Positions 1 to 12,600 of a stretch of DNA of 64,000 nt are shown piece by piece. The stretch's first letter is position 1, and every line of letters begins with the position of its first letter. This stretch comes from Hydractinia symbiolongicarpus (lineage: Eukaryota; Cnidaria; Hydrozoa; Anthoathecata; Hydractiniidae). The position numbers and the translations under genes are program-made. Location of the stretch: assembly GCF_029227915.1 (NCBI RefSeq), contig NC_079876.1, forward strand, positions 17,298,001-17,362,000, read 5' to 3'. The notes beneath the pieces were generated by a model, which was not told where the DNA came from, searched no databases, and saw only the letters and a list, made by a program, of their open reading frames with translations.

Positions 1-624
1 GAGAACTAGAAAACAGAAAAAATTGATGTTTTTTTTGTTTATAATATATGCGATCGTGTAATTTTATTTATGATAAATTCCCTTATCCAATTAAACACAA
101 CACAAGTCTCCTTCAAAGTGCTTTAAATATTTTGAAAGTCATAGGTGAACATTCTTGATGGTGGAGAGCACTGTCTCCTTAATGACTCTTTAATAAATTT
201 GTGCGAATAAAAGAATAACTGAACACAACAGTTTGTGTCTGTTTCATAAAGATTATGTTTTATTTGAGAATAAAATTTTAGAATAGATTTTCCAAAATAA
301 CTTGATTTAATCATCAAGAAAAAATATACTTTAGCTTGCTATATATGCTAAATAAAAATATAGCATATATTTTGTGTAGACTAGCCAATCGCAGTGTTAG
401 AAACACTGGAACATAATTTAAATGCTGATATGGCCTGAACGTGGTGTTTGATTTTGTACTGTATTGCAGTTAAATATATGTAAAGCTTCTTATTATGTTA
501 AAACCAAATAAAAAACCCATCTATATACCTGGTTAAAACTGATAAAAATTAAATGACAATTATCTATCACTATCAGACTCTATTAGCACACAAGCAAATG
601 TTACTCTACATAATAAAATCTCAC

Positions 625-3600
625 CTCTGGATTATATTCTGATATTGTAAACGAACCACGAAGATAGTCTTTTTCTTCATATTTCTACATCGTAAAACAG
701 AGAAATAAGTAAAGTAAATATATATGACAAATAAATATAAAAATGCAACTCCAGAAGTATTTATGCAAAATTCTTTGTTCAACCACTGCAATGATTTTTA
801 AAAAGTTGATGGAGTTTGTTTTTTAAAATATCATTTAACTAGATGAAGTTATAAAACAATAACAGTGCTTCGAGATGTCTAAAAATTGAAACATCTCTGT
901 TTGAGTTAAAAAAATATATGTTTCGGCACAGGGTTATAAAATTGAAAATTAGTTAGTCCTACAAAATAGTTAACGTAAAAAGTAACAGCAAAAAAAGAAG
1001 GTCTAAATATATGTGAGTTTTCCTACCATCATGTTCTCTGCTAGGCTAACTACTTGTTCGATAGGTGGTTCCTAGAATGATAAAGTGTATACTTACTAAC
1101 TTAAAATTAACAGCCTTTTGCAGGCATCTATATGTGTTTTACTAACTTTCAAATAATGCGGGCAAAAAATTCTGTAATTACATTTTTCTGCATACTTGAG
1201 AGCATGGAACTAATAGAGAAATATATGTGCATTTGAATGTAGAGTAAATGCTCGACATTATAATTGTGTAGAAACTCTCTATGTTTTCCTAGAAAAAACA
1301 ACACGATTTCTCCTTAAAACTCTGAATGATGGACCGTCGGTCGATCGTCGGCCACAGTACACGATTGCAGTGAAACTGAATAAGTATTATTATAAGTATT
1401 ATTAATCTTAAACCAAGATAAATAAGCTAAGAACTATACACAGGAAAAGGACTTTGCAAAGCAGGTTTTTCGAATGCAGTATTTCAGGTTATATATCTAA
1501 GAGATCATTTAATTTCAGATCAGATAAATTCTGGCGAAGATGATTAGTATGGACGGCAGAGAATTCTTGTACCCTTAGCACCATTTAGTTTTTAATTTAA
1601 ATTGACAAGCAAAAATCATAATTTCCTAAGAAATTTATTTCTGAAACTTTATTTAACACAAAAAAATGGTAATTAACAATTAGATTGAAAATTAAAAATT
1701 AAAAATTGAAAATTAGTGTTTAAATGTAGTCTTAAGGCTAAAATACATGGTAAGCTTAAACAGACCGTTTAGTTGTTAGAAAAAAACTTATAAGTTTAGT
1801 TGCAGGTAATATACCTGTCTACACGTTAACATAGAACGTATAAGTTTTTTTAATAACTCTCTTTTCACAATAAATACCAAAGAAAAAACATGTAAATTTT
1901 CCTTTGCGGGTATTGCTATAACAGCAGTAAGGGTAATAGTAGAAAAAAAAGCGGTCATGTTTAGAAACTGAAAAACATCTTTAGTATAAACAATAGCTCA
2001 TTAATAATTCTGTTAATTTCAATGGAAAAAACTTAGCAAAAGTTGAACATGTCCAACTCTCAAAAAAATTTTTAAAACCGAAAACTGTTTACACAGTAAG
2101 TTTTTTTATCTTACATTTAATCGGTCTGTTTAAACTTACCGTGTATTTAAGCCTTTAGTGTTTGAGATCAACTATTTACAAAATCAACATTATTAACTAA
2201 TTTTACTGTTTGATTTTCAAATTAAATTAAAAATCAAAATTATCAACTAATTTTGATTTCTACATGTCAAATTGAAATGAAATCAAATAGGCCCAAGAGT
2301 ACACGCATTACAGAGCGTTTGAGAACAGTGAAATCAAAAATTCTTAAAAGTAGCTTTAACTCAATCTCCATGTGAATAAGCCAAACTGTTGCCATAAAAC
2401 ATATACAGCTTGTGCAGTAAGAACATTAAAAAAACTTACAGGTGCCATATATTTAAACATGGGCTCATCTAATTTTGTCATTTCTTTGTATACGCTAAAT
2501 AAAAGCATTCAAAATTTTAAAACTAATTCAGAACAATGACATGATTGCCCAAAAATTAAAAAAAAAGTTTTTTTATAATATCATTCTCGATCTTAATCGT
2601 AGTGCACTCTCAACCATTGACTTCACCTAAAATCATTAACATGAAATTATACCATAGGAATCAAGCTGGCAGCAGGACCTGCACGAAACCCTGGATTTTT
2701 CAGCTGTAATGAGTGGGATTAAGACAAGGAAGATCTGGTTCCTTGCAACCATGCTCTACCACTGAGCAACCATTGCCTTAATTATGAAAATTTCTTTTTT
2801 TGAATAAACGTCTGCTTTTCTATTTAGAAGCTGGTGCTTCTTAATGCATCTTAATTAATATATTACAATCATGGTGCTGATCGCGAGTAAACCCACACAT
2901 ATTTGAGAATGCGAATAGAAATAAATGCGACTAAAATAGTTAGAGTTAGTTAGAGTTAAGAGTACAATGCGAGTGTGAGTAAAATAAATAAGAGTAACTT
3001 TTTTTAATAACGCGAGTACGCAATAATTGAACTACTCGCGAGTAAAGCTGCACACTTTTGAGAGTAAGAGTACAAAAATTAAACAAGTAATTAACTCCCG
3101 AGTATAACGCGAGTGCAATTAAAATGATATTACTCGCGTTTTTGTTAATCATACTCCCAATGATATTTTTACTAGAGAGAGATTCAGCATTTTTCTGGGG
3201 TTACAGCTGTCCATATTTTTGAAATTGCATTTTCCAGTGTGTGGTTTATAGTCATTTCGAATTTTTCTCCTGCATTACTCCCGACGCTTTTAAACTGGTG
3301 TGTTTGGGGTTGTTATCCTGCATAAACCTATGCCCATCTGGAAATACATCAGAAATAAACGGTTTTAACATGTTTTTTTGAAATTTCTTAAGAGTAGAAC
3401 TCTTTGTCAATTATGCCGTGAAAAATTAAAATTGGAGATGCGCTACGTTTTGATATGCATCCCCAAACATCAGTTTAAAAGATGTTTCGGCATTCCTTTT
3501 AATTTTGCTGGCTCCCATCAGCGATGAAAAGATACCTTTCCGTTCCAGTCCATTTGAATGCCACTCTTGCCTGTCCATAAAACATTGCCGAAATCATCTT

Positions 3601-6600
3601 CCATTTCTTGTACTTTTTTTAGCAAAGATAAGACTTTTTTGACGATTTACTTTTCTTACAAGTTGACAGTACTTTGTCCCGGTGGAGTACCAACAGAGCC
3701 CACGTCTTACCCTTTTGATTTTACTTGTAGAAAATCTAACATTAAATTGCTGAAGCAAAAGCTTGTTAGTGAGTTTGTCGTTTTTCTTTATACAAGTGTT
3801 GATAAAATGGAGAAAGGAGTTTGTAACATTTATTAGTGCCTTCGGTTTCCTTGGAAGATTTGCCATAGAATGATGTGTGACCAATTTCTGAAAAAGACGA
3901 TATATGCTGACCTTCCAACATTATATCCTTCACTTTTAAGTCTTTTAAGTCTTTTCTTAATTTTGGTGACACCAAGGTTATCGGTTTTCAAATTGATAAT
4001 TCTTTGACGAACATGATCAGTTAATAGTTTCCCCATTTTGAGTGCTCCTACACCCGAAAATCAAATACTCTATTAATAACTTTTGTTGTTGTACTCTCGA
4101 GTATAGATAGAGTAAGATAGTGCAAAAGCAAGTCATGAGAGTACGAAATGAAAAAAACCTGAAAATCAAATTCCTTATTTAATGACTTCTGTTTTTACGA
4201 AAATTTCTTTACATTTATTAAACTTTGTACTCCCGAGTATAGTTAGAGTAAGCAGATAAAAAAAGCCAAAAATCGAATTGCTTACTTAATGACTTTTGTT
4301 TTTGCACTCCCGAGTACAATGACAGTAAGAAATGAAAAAAGCCGAAAACTAGCTATAAAAGAATTTGCTTCTTTAAGAATTCTTTTTAAGTGTCAACTAA
4401 AAACAGTAAGTTTATACAAAAATAAACATGTTAAAAAGTATGAACAAAATATTTGCAAAGATACAAGCATGCAAAAATTTGATCACAACAACAAGCTTTG
4501 TGACGTCCTGTTTCTACGGCGATATTTTAAAATTATACAGATTATTGTGTGAGTTATAAAAGGAGGTTTGTTTGAAGATACCGTAATTCCTCTTTTTAGG
4601 CCCCTCCCTTCATTTAGCTCGCAGCCCCCTCAATTTATTTAGCCCCCCTTCTGTTAAGCCCCCGTCTAAAACCTACAGAATTTAATAACCCCCCCTGGGG
4701 GCTAAAAAGAGGAATTACGGTATTTAAAAAGTAAAAAAGTGTGCATGTGGAAATTGATTATGATACTAAAATTAGATTATCATGCTGACACTGTGCTTGT
4801 GAAAGAACGTGCTGGAAGTGATTTCCTATAACAAAAGAAGTGAAAGCATGTAAGGTGATAGTAACCCTTTTAAAAATCGGAATATTATTTTTTACATAAT
4901 AGTTACGAAAGGATATTTTTAGACTATATACCCATATTTTTTTTTGTTATAACACACTTGTCACGATTTTATGGCTAAAATACTATTATCTTTCACCTAA
5001 AATATTCAGTCTCAACAATTCTTCTTTAAAATAAAACTCATGAATAATTACTTAATTAGTTTTGCCGAATATAGTTTAAGTCTACACGCTTGGGAAATTG
5101 TTCAGAAAGAAATGAAGACATTCTTAAAGAGAAACGTTAATAACAACAAAGATGGCGCATTATGTAGAAATTTAAGACGATCTTCATTATGCTACAATGC
5201 ACGAGCTTTAAATTTCTATAGCATTTTCGTTTTACATTTAAAATTCATTTTCAGAAATGCTTGTTGAATCATGCAGCTATGATACGGTGTGCGGAAATCT
5301 TTTTATTCGGAATATTTTTCTTTTAACAGTGTTCGGTGCAGCAGAAGATGCTAACAAAGAATCTTTTGAAAAAAACAAAAGGCTATTGTTAAAAAGTATG
5401 AATGAACAAAAAAACTCTGCACAGCGTTTCAACAGAAGTTGATGAAAAATAACGAGATTGTAAAAAGTTGGAGCTCGTAGAAGCCGATTTTTTTCTTGTT
5501 TTTAAATAATTTTTTTTAATAGAAATTTCTGCTGACTCAGCAATTTTGGTGTCAAGTTAAAATCACTTTATTATGTATTAAGGCCTACATTTTTTAAAAT
5601 AGTAAAAAAATGGTATAAATAAAACACTGAGTTAATAATTCAGCTATTTGGACAGCCATAAAAGGATTACTGCCACCTTAAAGAACTAATAAGTCCAAGA
5701 CGGAAAAGTTAAACTTAAAATTATTTTCTTTCATTTTTTTTTTAATTTAAAGAGAGTAACTAAATTAAAACAAAATAAATGGTGCATTAAAATTGACATC
5801 TTATGTTTTTTCTTTAATAAAACGCGCGAGTAACATGATACATTTATTTACTCGCCAGTAGTTTAATTATTGCATACTCGCGTTATTAAAAAAAATTACT
5901 CTTATTTATTTAACTCGCATTCGCATTGCACTCTCACTCTGAACTATTTTACTCGCATTTATTTCTACTCGTACTCTCAAAGACGTGTAGCATTACTCGC
6001 GATCGGCACTATACAACTGTTTCACAATTGTGTAAAGTTATCCAGCACACATAGTTGAAAATACTGCCTCATTCAATTATCTCATACAACTTACTATTCT
6101 GATGGGCCAGTCTGATGCATTAACGTAATGTATTGAAAGACAGTATGTATGATCTGAAGACAAAAACAAAACAAAAAAACCTTTACTACATAGTCTAGAA
6201 ACATTACAATTAGATGGTTTTGGCAGACTTATACCTCGTTAATGTTGTTTACTCCTTTGTCAGTCATCACTATGTTACAATAAAAGAGAGACATCATTGA
6301 CCAAGACTCCGTAAATGCATTTAACGATTGTATATAGCCTCTATAAAACACAAAAGTGTGAAAAATGAAAAAAATGCTAAATCTATAAAATTCGCTGGGT
6401 AGGCAAACATTAAATTTCACTTCATCTTATTTACAGTGGCACGGATTAGTTGGAAAGAATGGAGTAATGATAACAACAGTTTTTGCACAACTTACAGTCA
6501 GTAACAAACTTGAAGAAAAACATTTTGTTTGTTAAACTGTATAATATTTTTACAAAAGGAAACAGAATCCAAAAATGAATAATGATAATAATTTAAAACT

Positions 6601-9600
6601 GCGTCACACCAAGGAAGTTTAAAAAGAGAAGGATATACATCTAAACAACGTCCATCTAAATTCTATTCAAATTTTTTTCTCTGTTTAAACCTCCTTGTTC
6701 ATACTCACTTGTTTTTTAATAAAGAATACACACTCCCTTTACATTCATGACCAAGTAACCACGACGCATAGTAGTGTGGCTTCTGTCTAAAAACATAAAC
6801 AAAACCAATAGGCTGATGCATTCACAGCAAAAATAAGCAGCCGTTTACGATAACATTTTTTAAACGTTACCTATAATGTCCAATGGTTGGCGGTGTAATC
6901 CAACTTAATTGCAATTCGTGTGTTTCTTTCACCGAGGTAACTACGACAAGCAAGTGAAAAATAGTAAAGAAAACAAAAGAGAGAACACACAAAAATATTA
7001 TTAGGAATTAGTTGATAAGGCCTGTGAAAAATCCACTTATGCAGAAAAAAATGGTAATAAATATGGTTGTGTTAGGAGTTTTGAAACGTCAACAGTGCCT
7101 ATACAAATTTTTCTATTGCCTAGAATGTGTAGAGCTTGAAACGCTGTTTGAGAAAATGTATAGGATGATGTACTTTGACCAACAGTTACAAATGTAACAA
7201 GGTCTAAAGTTTTTTTGATGACGTCAATAATCTGTCCATTCTAAAACTCATTCAGGGATCAAGGTTCGGGAAACTTACCCAATTTAGTCCCAGATTATCC
7301 CTGGTTACCCATGAGGGTGGAAAAAACTGACATCACCATCTTGTTTTCAAGTTATTTGCCTTCAAAGTTATAAGTGCATTATAATGAATTTGTTAGTTCG
7401 AATTAAGCTATTGGCGTTAAGTTGATGTTATTGACGTCGTGACGTTTAATTTGTTGATTAACATTTAACACATATTTTTGGGCAACTTCAAAGAAAATAA
7501 ACATTTCCACTTTGCCTGTTACAGACTGAAAGACATGCAGGCAGGCAGTCTTCATATTATTATAAGAGATATGTAACATAACCATAGTTTGTTAAGACAA
7601 CAGTTATTTCATGTCATCTTGCTGAACATATATATCATCTAGGCACCTCATTGGTCAACTTAAAAATTGAAAATAAGCTGATAGCCTAAAGCAATTATAT
7701 CACACTGAAAATAATGCAAAACATAACACACACTAAGTTCAAAATGTGTCATTTAGCATTGAATATAAAAGATGACGCACTCACCATAAATAAGTTTGTG
7801 AAATTGTTCACATTCATAAGGATTCTATACAAAAATTTTTAAAGTATATATTAGCAATAGGTACTAAATAAAAAAGCATATACAATTAATAACTTCATCA
7901 CAGCAGCAAACACTTTAGACTTTCAAATACAGCTGGGAATTAATCCCTCAATTGAGTTGAAGTGAAATTGGGCATAAAAATGACATCATTGTGGGTATTG
8001 TCAAAAACAAAATGATGCATTTGGCAGCGGAAAAAAGAAATAAGTGCCCATTAGATAAGACTTCAACTACCCAATCATTATAAAATCATTGAACATCTTC
8101 ACTTTTACTACAAACTGATTTGGAAATCAGAACAACAAAACACTTACATCTAGTTTTAACGTCATGTTGCATAAAGGTATCACTTCTTTTCTAAAAACAA
8201 ATGTGAACAACACAGTAAAACTAAGCAATAACAAACACCACATTAATTTGTGAAATTACCTCACAATTCGCTGACAATATCGTAATTAAAAACAAGTTAT
8301 TTTAGATTCTCTTTTGTGGTTGTTGATGTTAAATAACAGAAGGGAGCAAATAAAAAACAAATGAAATTTCGTTTCGTTAAGAAATAAAATTTCTAATTGC
8401 CATGTGTACTTTACAATTTAGGTGAGAGTAAATACAACAGTAAACAGAAATACTATTCCTATTAATCACTGTGGCAGATTCTAAGATTATCTAGTTTTTG
8501 TGGAAATGACACTGAATAAAAAGTTACCTGGCTTTTAAAGGTGAAAAATATTTCCTTGCCCAACTTTCTAGAGTGTCCAGCGTCTCTTAAAAATTGCAGT
8601 GTTATTTTAAAACATAAACAGATACATTAGGATTAACAGAGCTTATTGTGAAATTCTAATCAAGCATTCAGTGAGGCTAAAAACCCAATACTCGCTGACG
8701 TCACAAGAAAAGGACTGGATATCTATCAAATCATAAACTAGTTTTGTCGTTTAATTCAAAGGCATTTTAATTCTTTATAATTTAATTTACTAACACACAA
8801 AAAGATAAGGAGCTATCCAAAAAAAATTAATTACCTGTAGAAGATATGGATAGTGTTACAGGAGTTGCCAAGTAAAATTTATTGAAATATTCTCGAAGTT
8901 GCTTCATCACGTTTATACCCTAAAATAACAGAGATTTTTAGTTATTGCTTAAAGACTTGTTAACAAAGTTAAAGTTAAGGATATATACCTGTTTTTTGGG
9001 TTGTGAAGACAATGAGATTTTGTTCCCTAAAAACAATAACCCAAAATATAAAATTCCAATAAACCTTCAAACCGCACTAATGCAGAGGCTCACATAGCCA
9101 ATAAAGATGTTTGCATAAAGAATTTTGAAATATTACTTTTTTGGCAGACCTATTTGCAAACTTACAGTATGTATAAAAAACTTTACCCACCTGTCGTAAA
9201 CTTTGAAAACGGATGGTCTTTCCTAGCAAGACATGCCATGATAGCAAATAATCGTGACTGATCATCTGGCAGGCTTTCTTTAAACTCTACAATGTCCAAA
9301 TATTATTTCATCAAAAGGAAAAACATTTTTTTGGTGGTATATCCTTTCTAACTGTGCTCTGAATGCAGTAAAAACACAAAAGAGATTGTTTGAAAGTTTG
9401 GTGTACAAAATTTAATCTGTTTCAGAGAATTAGTATGTAAAACTAAATAAAAATTAGAAATTACAAATACGACATACCGCTATCAACAGCTTTTATTTCT
9501 CTTTCAACAGAATTTTCTTTGAACAATGGTGAAACGAAAAATTGAGAGAATCTAAAAACAAACAACTTTGTCTCACATGCTGTTGACAGATTGCAAAAGT

Positions 9601-12600
9601 AGCATAATCTGTCAACCACACACAAAAAATGAATTTAATTCTGGAAATATTCCTTTTGTAGTTTTATGATAATTGATAAAACTTGAATGGGATGGAATGG
9701 AAGCTCCTATTAAATTCCCATGTGGAGGAAATTGTCAAATAACCAGAATAAAGAAAATAGTGATGGTGAAGGTGCAAGATTGTCATTTAAAAGGAATCAA
9801 TGTTATGTTAGTAAAAATTTTGCAAATAACACAGAAATTTATTTATCACTAAATATTTACATTTTTTTTTATACAAGCATAACACTTTAAATATAAGGCT
9901 CAGATAAGAGAATATTTTGAGCATTATGCAGCCTTGGTAAGTCCTTTGGATGTGTGTGTTTTCCTATGTTAAGGGTATTCTAATCAGACACAGATTATTT
10001 ATTCCTTATACACAATACTTAATTAACACCACTATACTGTGCAAATATACATTTAGTTGTTGTTTCTTTAAGAGTATTTAATTTTATCACATAAAGCAAC
10101 AATGTAACTTTCTAATTGTTTCTACAATAAGCATAACAAAAGCATATACTCTAAGCCTGATTGTGTTTTTCGCATACCCACATCCCAGCCAGATTTGAAT
10201 TTTTACTTGCTTATAACAAAAAACGTGTATCGTTAAGGGTTTTTATGTATAAACAAAACACATAGCAGTTTTAACATAAATTCAGCTCAAGGTTTTTTTT
10301 ACAGCATAGCTTATAAAATACACGACTACTTGTTATATTTGTTGTAAGATCATCAGAGGAAGGTTAGTTTTAAATGAGGAGTAGTTTCTATAATTATTAT
10401 CTCTTATGTGCATCTCGTATTAGAGAGATGATAGTTTGATAAGAAAGGGAAGTTGCATCAAATACCTCTTTAGTGCTTCTTCTAAGTGTCCTGGCTGAAT
10501 CTCAAATTCGTAGGTTGTCTAAGTAAAAAGTTTATGTTAGTTCATAACATAATTTGCAAGCTACTGTTGGTACTATGATTAAAAACACAACAAAACTTAG
10601 AGATACTTGCAAAAATATATATAGTTAAATATAGTTGTTATATGACTGGTAAAAAGGCTAATAAAACTAAAAAAAGGAGACTAACTTTGTTGGTTTTTAT
10701 CATAACATAGACTGTTGTTATTCTTTAAAAAAATATATCGTATTTTCAATAAAATAAACAACAAGTTGCTTCATGATGAAACAAACAACGAAGTTTATTT
10801 ATACACACTACACAACACTGTGATACAATATCAATCACGCCTATAAAACGAGAAATTCAATAGCAATAAACTACACCATAATTTTTAAAATATTTAGAAA
10901 GAGTTGTGAAGCAATTTTCTAAGCTTTACCATATTAGTTCAAAATCATTTATCATCTTGTATTCTCTCAAACAAAAAAGAGGTTTAAAATAAGTGACAAA
11001 TGGGCTCATCACTGTATATTTGGTGAAGTCTGTGTATCTCAGTGCAAGGACGTTTGCGTCAGACTTATAAACAACACAAGTCTAGAGTGACTGCAGAACT
11101 ATGTTAGAATTTTCAGTGTTGATTTTGATAAATTCAGGGCTTGTCAACAACCAATAAAATGAGGAATTTAAAATACTACATACCCGCTCGTCATCCGTTG
11201 TGGCATTGTCATAACCACTATGCTTTGATATAAACACGTCAAAATCATTTTCATCTGGATATTTTTCAGAACCCATGAAAACCACTAGAAAAAAGTCATG
11301 TATTAATGAAATTATAAAGATAAGACTCTTGGTAACCTAGTTGTGGGGGGTGGGGATACAACACTAAATTGCGGAACAGTATACCACCCATTTCATTTTA
11401 TTATCATCCCTTCATATTGTAAAAACCCATTGTAAATCGCTTTTTATTAGGTACCTCCTGAGTGACCAACACATTGGGGAAACTAAAGAAACGTACATCC
11501 TTTTATAAAAGTCAAAAAAACATTGTGAGGAACAAAAATTTACATTACAAAAGCATATACCAGTTAGGAAATACAGAAACACAATTCGAGGTATTCCATA
11601 CACCAAGAGTTACCACTGATTAAAAAAAAAAATCCCCCTCTTCCCCTGACTTTTTTAAACCTCTGAATGCAAGTCTACCTGCCCCAATTTATTAACACCC
11701 TCCCCAACTATTGATTTGAAGGAGATTGTCAACCACTCTCCCACCTCCCTCCTTTGTTTTAGAAGGTGAGAGGGAGGTTTAATATCTAACGTAATTTAAA
11801 TCAACTTGGTAGTACTCAAGCAAAGACAATAAATTTAAAACAGCAGATTGAAATATCAATTATATGGACAAGCGAATGTCTCACTGTCTTTATCCAAACT
11901 TTTTTGCTCTAATACAGTCTTGTCAATATCAAAATAAAGAGAGAAAAAACAAAACAAAAAACAAACAAATAAAAAAAGCCTGGAAATCACATAGAATAGA
12001 ATAAATGACTTTATCGAAACACATCTTTTACTCACTGTGCTCAAGAAAATGGGACAAGCCAGGAATATTACTAGGATCATTATATCCACCAGTGCCAATG
12101 CAGAGAGCAGTTGCAGCCTAAAACAGAAACAAACAAGGAAGTAGTTATATAAGAGAGCGCAATAACAAATCTGCTAATGAGGCAATATGTGTGCCCTCCA
12201 GTTTTCCATTTACCTGTTTGCAACGTTATGTTATCACTTATCTGTTCAGTGATTGTCCTTGAATAATAATAAAAATTATTATCATGTATTGAAAAAGTTT
12301 AGGCTATGTTTCGACAGCTACAAGGGCTGTGGCAAGAAAAACGTGTAGCCTAGAATTAACTATTTGTCATCATGAAATGGAGTTAACTGATGTATAAAAT
12401 AAGAATTTCTCAGTAAAATCATGCAACTGTAAATGCATTGTACCTTGAAAACTTATATTATGGAATAAGTACATCAGACCATTTTCGGGGGGAGATGTGC
12501 AACTATTGAATGGTACACACACACAATATTTCAAGCTTATCAATAATTCGATTTAACTTAGCGTAATCTTAGAAACTAAACTAATAGCTTTGGATAAATA

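Larger units (their letters stand above)
2877..6012. mobile_element. Tc1-like DNA transposon with long terminal inverted repeats
   Basis: Two inverted copies of a ~150-200 bp sequence, about 2877-3070 and 5820-6012, delimit a 3.1-kb element in a nardilysin intron. The repeats are themselves rich in the palindromic core CTCGCGAGT/ACTCGCGAGTA and in GAGTAAG-like words. The interior holds a decayed Tc1-type transposase (3300-4036, minus) and a cluster of imperfect tandem repeats with the ACTCCCGAGTA core at 4040-4350. The exact target duplication could not be fixed. A diverged solo relative of the terminal repeat lies at 13199-13390. Confidence 0.7.

Noticed and set aside
123-317. 64-codon minus-strand frame at the left edge as a nardilysin exon
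   Set aside because: No segment matches the expected next part of the protease, so I did not extend the gene model into it.
2655-2790. Functional tRNA gene on the minus strand
   Set aside because: The A box is good but no proper anticodon stem or acceptor pairing could be drawn; a SINE head fits better.
4579-4722. Rho-independent-type terminator or structured RNA
   Set aside because: The long perfect ends and eukaryotic context, plus a related end at 20516, make it a MITE.
6600-6665. Candidate exon after the GHE exon of nardilysin (minus, starting near 6650)
   Set aside because: It has an acceptor and weak resemblance, but the exit phase does not fit the following exon at 6340-6235.
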